A DNA stretch of 64,000 bases from Nesterenkonia marinintestina (lineage in GTDB: Bacteria > Actinomycetota > Actinomycetes > Actinomycetales > Micrococcaceae), in assembly GCF_025420485.1 (NCBI RefSeq), contig NZ_JAOEFD010000011.1:1-64000 (forward strand). The letters run 5' to 3'. Of this stretch, positions 46,046 through 54,763 are shown one piece after another. The first letter of the stretch is position 1, and the number at the start of each line of letters is the position of its first letter. The notes under the pieces are model-generated. The model saw only the letters and a list, made by a program, of their open reading frames with translations, searched no databases and was not told the origin of the DNA. The position numbers and the translations under genes are program-made.

Positions 46046-48372
46046 CCACCACCGGACAGCAGGTCCGCCTCGACATCGGAGGCATGACCTGCGCGGCCTG
46101 CGCCCAGCGGGTGGAGAAGAAGCTCAACCGGCTCGACGGCGTCGAGGCGACCGTCAACTACGCGACCGAGACCGCGCAGGTCACCGCCGCGGCCGACCGT
46201 GACCACGGGCAGCTCCTCGACGAACTCGTCTCCACGGTCGAGAAGACCGGATACACCGCGACAGAACCGGGGCGGTCCGTCGGTCCCGACGGCGACGGCG
46301 ACAGTGCCGGTACCGCCGACGACGGAGACGAGCAGGCCGAGGAGCCCGACCGGGAGCTCGGTCTGCTGCGCACCCGTCTCATCGTCGCCTCGGTGCTCTC
46401 CGCCCCCGTGGTGCTCTGGGCCATGGTCCCGGCCACCCAGTTCGACTACTGGACCTGGGTCTCACTGGTGCTGACGGCCCCGGTGGTGCTCTGGGCGGGG
46501 CTGCCCTTCCACCGCGCGGCGCTGATCAACGCCCGCCACGGCGCGGCCACCATGGACACCCTCATCTCCGTGGGCACCCTGGCCGCCCTGTTCTGGTCCC
46601 TCTACGCCCTGCTCTTCGGCCACGCCGGGGACCCGCAGATGCGCCACGCCTTCACCCTGATCCCCGAACGCGGCGACGGCACCGGGGACGTGTACTTCGA
46701 GGTCGCCGCCGCAGTGACCGCGTTCCTGCTGCTGGGCCGGTACTTCGAACGCCGGTCCAAGCGACGGGCGGGTGCCGCACTGCGCCGCCTGCTCACCATG
46801 GGCGCGAAGTCGGTCACCGTGCTGCGCGGCGGCTCCGGGGACGGCTCCGCAGGTACCGGGGAGGGATCCGAAGAGACCACGGTGCCGATCGGCGAGCTCA
46901 CCGTCGGCGACGAGTTCCTCGTCCGCCCGGGCGAGCAGATCGCCACCGACGGCGAGGTCGTCGCCGGAACCTCCGCGGTCGACGAATCCATGCTCACCGG
47001 CGAGTCCGTCCCCGTGGAGGTCGCCGTCGGAGACCGTGTCACCGGGGCGACGCTGAACACCTCCGGCCGGCTGGTCGTCCGTGCCGAGCGGATCGGCTCC
47101 GACACCCAGCTCGCCCAGATGGCGCAGCTGGTCGAGCAGGCCCAGTCCGGCAAGGCCGAGGTGCAGCGCCTCGCCGACCGGATCTCCTCGGTCTTCGTCC
47201 CCGTCGTCCTGGTCATCGCGATCGTCACCCTGATCGCCTGGCTGCTCACCGGCGCCTCGGCGGAGACCGCGTTCACCGCCGCCGTCGCCGTGCTCATCAT
47301 CGCCTGCCCCTGCGCCCTCGGCCTCGCCACCCCGACCGCGCTGCTGGTCGGCACCGGACGCGGGGCCCAGCTGGGCATCCTCATCCGCGGCCCCGAGGTG
47401 CTGGAATCCTCGCGCGGGATCGACACCGTGCTGCTCGACAAGACCGGGACCCTGACCACCGGGGCCATGAAGGTCACCGCCGTCCACCCGTCCGCCGGCG
47501 CCGACGAGTCCGAGCTGCTGCGGCTGGCCGGCGCGCTCGAGGCCTCCTCCGAGCACCCGATCGCCCGTGCCGTGACCAGCTCGGCGCGGCAGACCCTGGG
47601 CTCGGCGCCCGGCACCCTGCCGGAGGTCACGGACTTCCGCGGGCTCTCCGGCCTCGGGGTGGAGGGCGTCGTCGAGGGCCGTGAGATGCTCATCGGCCGG
47701 CCGCACCTGCTCGAGGAGCGGGGGGTCGAGGTCCCGCTCGAGGCCCGCATGCTGGTCTCCCACGCTCAGGCCCAGGGCGCCACCCCGGTGCTCGCCGCCG
47801 CCGACGGAGCGTTCCTCGGGGTCGTCATCGTCGCCGACACCGTCAAGCGCCGCTCCGGATGGGCGGTTCGCTCGCTGCGCCGGCTCGGCCTCGAGACCCG
47901 CATGATCACCGGGGACAACGCCGGCGCCGCGGGGGAGGTCGCCCGAGCCCTGGACATCGACGAGGTCATCGCCGAGGTGCTGCCCGAGGACAAGGTCACC
48001 GAGGTCCGGCGGCTGCAGGACCAGGGCCGGCGGGTGGCGATGGTCGGCGACGGGATCAACGACGCCGCCGCCCTGGCCCAGGCCGACCTGGGGATCGCCA
48101 TGGGCACCGGGGCAGACGTCGCCGTCGACGCCGCCGACATCACCATCATCCGGGGGGAGCCGCGCAGCATCGCCGACGCGATCCGGCTCTCCCGCAGCAC
48201 GCTGCACGTGATCCGCACCAACCTGTTCTGGGCGTTCCTGTACAACGTGGCGGCGATCCCGCTTGCCGCGTTCGGGCTGCTCAACCCGATGCTCGCCGGC
48301 GCCGCGATGGTGCTCTCCTCGCTCTCGGTGGTCCTCAACAGCCTGAGGCTGCGCCGCTTCCGCGGCTCCTGA
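46042..48372 (+). CDS. copA: Copper-exporting P1B-type ATPase
   Basis: 776-residue P-type ATPase that pumps Cu(I) out of the cell. It has one N-terminal HMA domain (GMTCAAC, C17 and C20), eight membrane segments, the transmembrane CPC motif (C422-P-C424), the phosphorylated aspartate D466 in DKTGT, the SEHPIA nucleotide-site motif and [10 protein letters not shown]. An acidic linker follows the HMA domain. Expression is probably relieved from CsoR by Cu(I). The gene ends 14 bases before a 74-bp repeat. Confidence 0.97.
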   Translation: MTTTGQQVRLDIGGMTCAACAQRVEKKLNRLDGVEATVNYATETAQVTAAADRDHGQLLDELVSTVEKTGYTATEPGRSVGPDGDGDSAGTADDGDEQAEEPDRELGLLRTRLIVASVLSAPVVLWAMVPATQFDYWTWVSLVLTAPVVLWAGLPFHRAALINARHGAATMDTLISVGTLAALFWSLYALLFGHAGDPQMRHAFTLIPERGDGTGDVYFEVAAAVTAFLLLGRYFERRSKRRAGAALRRLLTMGAKSVTVLRGGSGDGSAGTGEGSEETTVPIGELTVGDEFLVRPGEQIATDGEVVAGTSAVDESMLTGESVPVEVAVGDRVTGATLNTSGRLVVRAERIGSDTQLAQMAQLVEQAQSGKAEVQRLADRISSVFVPVVLVIAIVTLIAWLLTGASAETAFTAAVAVLIIACPCALGLATPTALLVGTGRGAQLGILIRGPEVLESSRGIDTVLLDKTGTLTTGAMKVTAVHPSAGADESELLRLAGALEASSEHPIARAVTSSARQTLGSAPGTLPEVTDFRGLSGLGVEGVVEGREMLIGRPHLLEERGVEVPLEARMLVSHAQAQGATPVLAAADGAFLGVVIVADTVKRRSGWAVRSLRRLGLETRMITGDNAGAAGEVARALDIDEVIAEVLPEDKVTEVRRLQDQGRRVAMVGDGINDAAALAQADLGIAMGTGADVAVDAADITIIRGEPRSIADAIRLSRSTLHVIRTNLFWAFLYNVAAIPLAAFGLLNPMLAGAAMVLSSLSVVLNSLRLRRFRGS

Positions 48373-48385
48373 CCCCTCCCCCCTC

Positions 48386-48459
48386 CATCGAGACCCCGAT
48401 CTCAGCGGCGTGTCGGGCCGAAATCGGCCTCAGATGCTGCAGGGATCGGGGACTCGACG
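48386..48459 (+). repeat. 74-bp palindromic repeat, copy 6 (A arm left)
   Basis: 74 bp, 71 of which match copy 7. The left terminus is CATCGAGACCCCGATC and the right terminus ends CTCGACG (one change from CTCGATG). It lies between the convergent copA and fic 3' ends. Confidence 0.94.
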
Positions 48460-48481
48460 GGGACGGTGAAGCTGTCAGTCC

Positions 48482-49768
48482 TCAGGGACGCTGCGGGACG
48501 GGGCGGTTCGGCGAAGACGCCCGAGTGTCGAAGCGCGTGCTGGCCAGACGGCGCTCGGTCAGGGTCACCAGATCCAGCACATCGGGGCACAGGTAGGCAC
48601 GGAGGCCGCGCCCGATGGAGACGGTCGTGAGGACGTCCGCTCCGTGCAGCGACTCCAGTGCCTTGGACGCGGCGTTCATCGACACGCCATGTATGCGCCG
48701 GACACTCGTGGGCGTCAGGACGGGAGTGCCGGGCAAGCCGTCGACGATGGCACGGACTGCCGAGTCTCTGCGGAGCGCACGCCGGAGGCCGGTCGTATCT
48801 CGGTGACGTTCGATCCTGGCGAGCCAGTCCTGGTGCAGCTCGTCGACGTCGTCGACCAGGTCGGACGCCTGGGCCGCCGCGTCGGCGACGGCGCCGGCGA
48901 ACACCGCGATCCACGTTTCGCGCGCACGGTGAGCCGACTCGGAGTCCGGTGCGTCGTCATGCCGGAACGCAGTGAGGCCGCCGATGTAGTGGTCGTCGAA
49001 CGTCGCAAGCACCAGGCTCACCGGCAGGATGGAGGCCTGGGTCAGTCCGCGGCGGGTGAGCACAGTGTGGATCAGCGCGCGGCCCACTCGGCCGTTGCCG
49101 TCGGCGAAAGGATGGATCGTCTCGAACTGGGCGTGGACCAGGGCCGCTTGGACGATCGGAGAGTGGGCAGCCCCGTTCATGTATCGGACGAGGTCCTCCA
49201 TCGCTGCGGGCACTCCCTGGGGAGCAGGCGGAACGAACTCGGCGTCGAGCGGATGGTAGGCGGACCCACCGACCCAGTTCTGCGTCCGACGCAGACCGTG
49301 GAGCCGGGGAGCATCGGTGAGCAGTGAGCGCTGCAGATCGACGAGCTGATCGACCGTGACCTGCTCTGCAGAGGCGATCGCAGCCGATGCCTCAGTCACG
49401 ACGGTCATGTTCTGTGCGACCAGCCGAGCCGCCTGGTTCACCCCCGCGACGGATTCGTGCTGACCGAGTTCGGCCAAGGCCGCCTGTTTGGGGCTGGGCG
49501 AGATGCCTTCGATCCTCGATGAGGCGATCGCCTCGGACCTGAGAAGGAGTCGGGCCAGCGGGATCAGCCCAGCGAAGCTCCTGCGGTCGAGGTCCCGAAC
49601 CGACTGTTCGGCTCGCGCCACCGCTGCGTCGACCTCAGTTCCCAGACGGAGCGCCGAACCCGTCAGGGGGTCCGGCCGGTAGGAGGCATAGGGGCCTGAC
49701 CTCCGGGCGCTCCGCGGCAGCCCAGATCCTTCTACGGGGTTCCAGTGATGCTCATCCCACCCGGCCAT
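48482..49768 (-). CDS. Fic-family protein with N-terminal inhibitory motif and winged helix
   Basis: 428-residue Fic protein. The catalytic motif HPFADGNGRVGR begins at H219 and is intact, so AMP- or other NMP-transfer to a protein hydroxyl is expected. The inhibitory helix S83-xxx-E87-G88 (SSRIEG) is present upstream in the same chain, marking a class II, self-inhibited Fic. A C-terminal winged-helix domain (LTPTSVRRIHGVSMNAASKALESL) suggests DNA binding. A palindrome ACTTTA-ACCCC-TAAAGT lies just upstream and could be its own operator. The gene is bracketed by near-identical 74-bp repeats in direct orientation. Confidence 0.93.
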   Translation of the reverse strand: MAGWDEHHWNPVEGSGLPRSARRSGPYASYRPDPLTGSALRLGTEVDAAVARAEQSVRDLDRRSFAGLIPLARLLLRSEAIASSRIEGISPSPKQAALAELGQHESVAGVNQAARLVAQNMTVVTEASAAIASAEQVTVDQLVDLQRSLLTDAPRLHGLRRTQNWVGGSAYHPLDAEFVPPAPQGVPAAMEDLVRYMNGAAHSPIVQAALVHAQFETIHPFADGNGRVGRALIHTVLTRRGLTQASILPVSLVLATFDDHYIGGLTAFRHDDAPDSESAHRARETWIAVFAGAVADAAAQASDLVDDVDELHQDWLARIERHRDTTGLRRALRRDSAVRAIVDGLPGTPVLTPTSVRRIHGVSMNAASKALESLHGADVLTTVSIGRGLRAYLCPDVLDLVTLTERRLASTRFDTRASSPNRPVPQRP

Positions 49769-49805
49769 GGCTAGTCTCCAAAGGTGTCCTTCACGGGCTT
49801 CACTT

Positions 49806-49822
49806 ACACTTTAACCCCTAAA
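49806..49822. promoter_or_regulatory. Palindromic operator candidate upstream of fic
   Basis: ACTTTA-ACCCC-TAAAGT is a perfect inverted repeat with a five-base centre, ending 38 bases upstream of the fic start codon and standing out in AT content. Autoregulation by the Fic winged helix is plausible. Confidence 0.6.
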
Positions 49823-49868
49823 GTTCAACGCCGACCTCGGGAGCGGACGGACAACGGCTACCCCGCCC

Positions 49869-49942
49869 CATCGAGACCCCGATCTCAGCGGCGTGTCGGG
49901 CCGAAATTGACCTCAGATGCTGCAGGGATCGGGGACTCGATG
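49869..49942 (+). repeat. 74-bp palindromic repeat, copy 7 (A arm left)
   Basis: 74 bp, differing from copy 6 at three positions (40, 42 and 73) and in the same orientation. It lies in the divergent fic/thiosulfate transporter region, where a terminator role would not fit. Confidence 0.94.
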
Positions 49943-50000
49943 GGGCCGGGTGGCGCAACGCGGGTTAACGCGCCGTAGCAAACCGTCAAGTTCCTTGGTG

Positions 50001-51092
50001 ATGACCCTCGACCAGGTGTCCGATGGGCACATGATCATCACCGGACTCCTCCTCGGCGCAGTGCTCGGATTCGTCTTCCAGCGCGGCCGCTTCTGCGTCA
50101 CCGGCGCCTTCCGTGACCTGTTCACGATCAGGAGCACGCGCTGGTTCACCGCGTTCATGGTGATCGTCGCCGTCCAGTCGATCGGCGTCTTCGCCCTCGA
50201 CGCGCTCGGGGTCATCAACCTCGAGGGCGGCACCTTCCCGTGGCTGGGCACCATCCTCGGCGGGTTCATCTTCGGCTTCGCGATCATCCTCGCCGGCGGA
50301 TGCGCCACCGGCACCTACTACCGCGCAGGGGAGGGGCTGGTCGGCTCCTGGTTCGCGCTCATCTGCTACATCGCCGGTGCCGCCGCGTTCCGCTTCGGTC
50401 CGCTGGCCGGCACCACCGACGCTGTCCGCTCCGTCGAGATGCAGGACGGCAACCTGCAGGAGGCGCTCGGCGTCACCCCGTGGATCCTGGTCATCCTGCT
50501 GGTCGCCGGAGTCGGCGTCGCCGTGCTGCGCCAGCTGAACCGGGAGCGTCAGATGCACAAGGTGCAGCTGCCCGCACTGAAGAGCGGGATCTCGCACGTA
50601 CTGACCGAGAAGGCCTGGCACCCGTTCGTCACCGCCGCGATCATCGGCATCATCGCCATCGCCGCCTGGCCGCTGTCCTGGGCCACCGGTCGCGAGGCCG
50701 GACTGGGCATCACCGGCCCGTCCGCGCAGATCGGCGTGTTCCTCGGCACCGGGGACATGGAGCTCGTCGACTGGGGCATGATGCTCGTCCTCGGCCTGCT
50801 CATCGGCTCCTTCATCGCCGCCAAGGCCTCCGGCGAGTTCAAGATCCGCGTCCCCGACGCCCAGACCACCGTCCGCTCGATCATCGGCGGCCTCGGCATG
50901 GGCTGGGGCGCGGCCTGGGCCGGCGGATGCACCATCGGCAACGCCATGGTCAACACGGCCACCTTCAGCTTCCAGGGCTGGACCGCGCTGCTGTTCATGG
51001 TCCTGGGCACCGGCGTCGCCGCGAAGATCTTCATCATGGGCGGCGGACGGAAGGGTGCGACGGCGACGCCGAAGCTCACCACGGTCTCCTGA
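50001..51092 (+). CDS. YeeE/YedE (TsuA-type) sulfur-compound transporter
   Basis: 363-residue membrane protein of the YeeE/TsuA family that imports thiosulfate or a similar sulfur species. Three conserved cysteines of the conduction path are present: C32 (RFCVTG), C101 (AGGCATGTYY) and C310 (AGGCTIGNAM). The start is taken at ATG 50001; an ATG at 50031 is also possible, and neither has a strong ribosome site. It is followed by a TusA-like gene, as in tsuAB loci. Confidence 0.9.
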   Translation: MTLDQVSDGHMIITGLLLGAVLGFVFQRGRFCVTGAFRDLFTIRSTRWFTAFMVIVAVQSIGVFALDALGVINLEGGTFPWLGTILGGFIFGFAIILAGGCATGTYYRAGEGLVGSWFALICYIAGAAAFRFGPLAGTTDAVRSVEMQDGNLQEALGVTPWILVILLVAGVGVAVLRQLNRERQMHKVQLPALKSGISHVLTEKAWHPFVTAAIIGIIAIAAWPLSWATGREAGLGITGPSAQIGVFLGTGDMELVDWGMMLVLGLLIGSFIAAKASGEFKIRVPDAQTTVRSIIGGLGMGWGAAWAGGCTIGNAMVNTATFSFQGWTALLFMVLGTGVAAKIFIMGGGRKGATATPKLTTVS

Positions 51093-51101
51093 CCCAGCCC
51101 T

Positions 51102-51148
51102 GACCGCCCCGAAAGCACAGATCGCACAGACCGCCCCGAAAGCACAGA
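51102..51148 (+). repeat. Short 27-bp tandem repeat
   Basis: A 20-base segment beginning GACCGCCCCGAAAGC occurs at 51102-51121 and again, identically, at 51129-51148. It fills the gap between the transporter and tusA genes and probably arose by slippage or local duplication. Confidence 0.85.
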
Positions 51149-51192
51149 CCACAGACACCATCAGACCGTCACACGACGGAGAGGAGAACGAC

Positions 51193-51420
51193 ATGACGCA
51201 GCACGTGCTCGAGACCGACGGACAGGTCTGCCCCTTCCCGCTGGTGGAGGCGAGGCAGGCGATGGAGCAGATCGCATCCGGCGACGAGCTCATCATCAAC
51301 TTCGACTGCACCCAGGGCACCGACTCCATCCCGCAGTGGGCCGCGGAGAACGGCTACCCGGTGACCGACTTCTCCAAGCGCGGCGCCGCCGAGTGGAGCA
51401 TCACGGTCAGGAAGTCCTGA
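51193..51420 (+). CDS. TusA-family sulfur-carrier protein
   Basis: 75-residue TusA/SirA-like protein with the persulfide-carrying cysteine in VCPFPLVEAR (C13). It probably receives sulfur from the transporter encoded upstream (TsuA/TsuB pairing). The start is ATG 51193, behind GGAGAGGAGAACGAC. A strong terminator follows. Confidence 0.92.
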   Translation: MTQHVLETDGQVCPFPLVEARQAMEQIASGDELIINFDCTQGTDSIPQWAAENGYPVTDFSKRGAAEWSITVRKS

Positions 51421-51444
51421 CCGGCCCGACCGGCCCACCCGCAG

Positions 51445-51490
51445 CGGACCCCCTGCTCCTCGCCCGAGGAGCAGGGGGTCCGTTCGTCTT
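51445..51490 (+). terminator. Strong terminator after tusA
   Basis: A perfect 18-base stem (51445-51462 with 51465-51482) with a very tight loop is followed by TTCGTCTTCC. It separates the sulfur and siderophore operons. Confidence 0.88.
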
Positions 51491-51516
51491 CCGTCACATC
51501 TCGTTCTCGGAACAGG

Positions 51517-51535
51517 TTTGGTAAGGCTATACTCA
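51517..51535 (+). promoter_or_regulatory. IdeR/DtxR-type iron box
   Basis: TTTGGTAAGGCTATACTCA resembles the IdeR consensus TTAGGTTAGGCTAACCTAA (13 of 19). It contains a -10-like TATACT (51528-51533) and ends two bases before the ATG at 51538, so repressor and RNA polymerase would compete here. This fits iron control of the siderophore operon. Confidence 0.72.
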
Positions 51536-51537
51536 CC

Positions 51538-52713
51538 ATGTTCCGAAAGTCGGATGTGATGCACCGCCCCGCCGCGACCTCAGCGACGACGACGGCAGCC
51601 GCCGACCCCGCCGCAGCACCGAGGACGCCCGTGACCACTCTGACGCCGGAGGCCGCCGCACCGTCGGCCGACCCCGCGGATCCCCAGCGCGCAGCCTCGC
51701 CCCGACGCCGCGCCGGCGTCGTGCTCCTCGCCCTCGGCATCCTGGTCGTGCTGGCCTGGGCCAGCCTGTTCGTCGGCTCCGGGGACATCACCGCCGCCCG
51801 CACGTGGGAGATCCTCGGCGCCTGGATCCGCGGCGAGCTGCCCGCCGGTGACCGCGACACCGCCGTACTGATCATCCTCGAACGGCGCCTGCCCCGCACG
51901 GTGCTGGCCGTGCTCGTCGGCGCGGCCCTGGGCCTCTCCGGCACGCTCATGCAGGCGCTGACCAGGAACCCGCTGGCCGACCCGGGCCTGCTCGGCGTCA
52001 ACGCCGGGGCCTACACCGCAGTGGTCATCGGCTCGGCGACCATGGGAATCACCGTCGGCACCGGCCACGTGTGGCTCGCCCTGGGCGGCGCGCTGGTCAC
52101 CGCCGTCGTCGTCTACGGGGTCGGCACCTCCGGACGACTCGGCGGCTCGCCGGCCAAGCTCGTGCTCACCGGGGTGGCCGTCGGCGCGGTGCTCAGCGGA
52201 CTCAGCTTCGCGATCACCCTGGCCATGCCCGAGGTCTTCGACAAGGTGCGCTTCTGGTCGGCCGGCTCCCTGCAGGGCCGCACCTTCGACGAGATCACCG
52301 CCGTGCTCCCGTTCCTCGCAGCCGGCACCGCCCTGGCCCTGCTGCTGCCCCCGGCGCTGAACGCCCTGGCCCTCGGCGACGACGCCGCCGTCGCCCTCGG
52401 CTCCCGGCCCGCCCTGACCCGCATCCTCGGGCTGGCCGCCATCACCCTGCTCTGCGGTGCGGCCACCGCCGCGGCGGGACCGCTGTCGTTCATCGGGCTC
52501 ATCGTCCCCCACGCGCTGCGGATGATCCTCGGCCCCGACCACCGGTGGCTGGTGCCGATGAGCCTGCTGGCCGCGCCGATCCTCATGCTCGCCGCCGACG
52601 AGCTCGCCCGCCTCGTGGTCGCCGCCGAACTGCCCACCGGGGTCGTCACCGCGTTCCTCGGAGCCCCGGTGCTCATCGCGCTGACCCGCCGGAAGGGGGT
52701 GCGTGAGCTGTGA
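51538..52713 (+). CDS. FecCD-family siderophore ABC transporter permease
   Basis: 391-residue iron-siderophore permease with about nine to ten membrane segments. FecCD marks are RLPRTVLAVLVGAALGLSGTLMQALTRNPLADPGLLGVNAGA and GPLSFIGLIVPHALR. The first ~60 residues are a polar Ala/Pro/Thr-rich leader. The ATG at 51538 lies directly after a TATACT -10 box, so translation may be leaderless or start at ATG 51559. Four-base overlap with the next permease. The operon is probably IdeR-controlled. Confidence 0.92.
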   Translation: MFRKSDVMHRPAATSATTTAAADPAAAPRTPVTTLTPEAAAPSADPADPQRAASPRRRAGVVLLALGILVVLAWASLFVGSGDITAARTWEILGAWIRGELPAGDRDTAVLIILERRLPRTVLAVLVGAALGLSGTLMQALTRNPLADPGLLGVNAGAYTAVVIGSATMGITVGTGHVWLALGGALVTAVVVYGVGTSGRLGGSPAKLVLTGVAVGAVLSGLSFAITLAMPEVFDKVRFWSAGSLQGRTFDEITAVLPFLAAGTALALLLPPALNALALGDDAAVALGSRPALTRILGLAAITLLCGAATAAAGPLSFIGLIVPHALRMILGPDHRWLVPMSLLAAPILMLAADELARLVVAAELPTGVVTAFLGAPVLIALTRRKGVREL

Positions 52714-53843
52714 CGACGACGCTCCACAGCCGCGCACGGACTGAGGCCCGCCCCGAGGCCCGCCCTGAGACCCGTGCTGAGACCCGCGGAGACACGGGGA
52801 ACACCGGCGACGGCGCCCGCACCCGCCTCACCGCCCGGCGACGCGACCTCCGGACCCCGATCGTCACCCTCGTCCTCACGATCACCGCCCTGGCCCTGGC
52901 CTGGTGGGGGCTGAACTCCGGCACCTCACAGATGACCACCGCCGACACCCTCGACGCGCTGCTCGGCCGCGCCGACGAGGGCACCGCCCGCGTCATCCTC
53001 GACTGGCGGCTGCCGCGCGTGGTGTTCACCCTCCTGGGCGGGGCCGCGCTGGCGATGGCCGGAGCCGTGTTCCAGTCCATGACCCGCAACCCCCTGGGCA
53101 GCCCCGACGTCATCGGCTTCTCCACCGGCGCCTACACCGGGGCGCTGGTCGTCGCCGTCGCCGGAACCGCCGGCGCCCTGGCCACCCCGCTGGGAGCGGT
53201 CGCCGGGGGACTGGGCACCGGTGCGGCGGTGTACCTGCTGGCCCGACGGCGCGGACTCAACGGGGGAGGGCTCTCCGGGATGCGGATCATCGTCGTCGGC
53301 ATCGGGGTGAGCATCCTGCTCGGCTCGGTGAACACCTACCTGATCACCACCATGGACCTCGAGGCCGCGATGTCCGTGGCCACCTGGGGCGCGGGCAGCG
53401 TCAACGACATCACCTGGACCCACGTCGTCCCCCTGACCCTGGCGCTGGCCGTGCTCGGCCCTGTCATGCTCGCCCACGCCCGCGAGATGACCCTGATGGA
53501 GATGGGCGACGACGCCGCCCACGGGCTCGGCGTCAGGTTGGAACGGGTGCGCCTGGTGATGTTCGCCGCCGGGATCCTGCTGGTCGCCGTGGTCACCGCC
53601 GCGGCCGGCCCCATCGCGTTCGTCGCCCTGGTCGCCCCTCAGCTGGCCCTGCGCCTGACCCGCTCCGGCTCGGTGGGCCTGCTGCCCGCCGCCGCCATGG
53701 GCGCGGCGCTGCTCACCGGCGCCGACCTGCTCGCACGCTGGGAGGCGGTGCCCGCCGACCTGCCCGTCGGCGTGGTCACCCTGTGCCTCGGCGGGGCCTA
53801 CCTGGTGTGGCTGCTGACCACCATGGGACGGAGGACGGCATGA
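52710..53843 (+). CDS. FecCD-family siderophore ABC transporter permease (second)
   Basis: 377-residue partner permease. It starts at GTG 52710 inside the end of the first permease. The N-terminus has a short repeat of Ala/Glu/Thr-Arg units (EARPEARPETRAETR). The FecCD core is VFTLLGGAALAMAGAVFQSMTRNPLGSPDVIGFSTGAYTG, with GPIAFVALVAPQLALRLTRS near the end. It pairs with the ATPase encoded next, whose ATG overlaps this stop. Confidence 0.93.
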   Translation: MTTTLHSRARTEARPEARPETRAETRGDTGNTGDGARTRLTARRRDLRTPIVTLVLTITALALAWWGLNSGTSQMTTADTLDALLGRADEGTARVILDWRLPRVVFTLLGGAALAMAGAVFQSMTRNPLGSPDVIGFSTGAYTGALVVAVAGTAGALATPLGAVAGGLGTGAAVYLLARRRGLNGGGLSGMRIIVVGIGVSILLGSVNTYLITTMDLEAAMSVATWGAGSVNDITWTHVVPLTLALAVLGPVMLAHAREMTLMEMGDDAAHGLGVRLERVRLVMFAAGILLVAVVTAAAGPIAFVALVAPQLALRLTRSGSVGLLPAAAMGAALLTGADLLARWEAVPADLPVGVVTLCLGGAYLVWLLTTMGRRTA

Positions 53844-54673
53844 GCAGCATGAGCACGATGGACGACGCCCGACGCACTCCGACCGCGTCGCGCCTGCGCA
53901 CCGAATCCCTGCACGCCGGCTACGAGGGCCGCCCCGTGCTCGCCGACCTCAGCATCGAGATCCCCGACGGCTCCTTCACCGTGATCCTCGGCCCCAACGC
54001 CTGCGGCAAGTCCACCCTGCTGCGCAGTCTGGTCCGCCTCATCCGCCCCACCGACGGTTCCGTGCTGCTCGACGGCGCCTCCGTCGCCTCGATCCCCACC
54101 AAGCAGCTCGCCCGGACCGTGGGCCTGCTGCCGCAGTCCTCCCAGGCGCCCGAGGGCATCACCGTGGCCGACCTCGTCTCCCGCGGGCGCCACCCGCACC
54201 AGTCCCTGCTGCGCCGGTGGAGCACCGACGACGAGGACGCCGTCGCCCGGGCCCTGGCTGACACCGGAATGACCGACCTGGCCTCCCGGTCGGTGGACGA
54301 ACTCTCCGGCGGGCAGCGCCAGCGGGCCTGGATCGCCATGGCCCTGGCCCAGCAGACCCCGCTGCTGCTGCTCGACGAGCCCACCACGTTCCTCGACATC
54401 GCCCACCAGCTCGAGGTGCTGCAGCTGTGCACCCGACTGCGACGCAGCGGCCGCACGCTCGTCGCCGTGCTCCACGACCTCAACCAGGCGCTGCGCTACG
54501 CCACCCACATCGTCGCCATGCGCGACGGGGAGATCCTCGCCCAGGGGACCCCCGAAGAGGTGGGCACCGCCGAGCTCGTCGAACGGGTCTACGGGGTGGC
54601 CGCGCGGATCATCGACGACCCCGAGACCGGCCGACCGCTGGTCATCCCCAAAGCACCGGACCCCGGCACCTGA
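53840..54673 (+). CDS. FecE-type siderophore ABC transporter ATPase
   Basis: 277-residue ATP-binding subunit. Walker A is GPNACGKST, the signature is LSGGQRQRAWIAM, and Walker B is LLLLDEPTTFLD, with the H-loop in AVLHDLNQ. The ATG overlaps the previous stop by four bases. It energises import through the two FecCD permeases. Confidence 0.96.
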   Translation: MSSMSTMDDARRTPTASRLRTESLHAGYEGRPVLADLSIEIPDGSFTVILGPNACGKSTLLRSLVRLIRPTDGSVLLDGASVASIPTKQLARTVGLLPQSSQAPEGITVADLVSRGRHPHQSLLRRWSTDDEDAVARALADTGMTDLASRSVDELSGGQRQRAWIAMALAQQTPLLLLDEPTTFLDIAHQLEVLQLCTRLRRSGRTLVAVLHDLNQALRYATHIVAMRDGEILAQGTPEEVGTAELVERVYGVAARIIDDPETGRPLVIPKAPDPGT

Positions 54674-54763
54674 CCCCGGCTGATCCAGGCCGATCCCGAA
54701 CTGCCCCGGCGCGACCGGGTTCCACCCGACCCCCAGATGTCCCCCAGACAAGGAGAACCCCAT

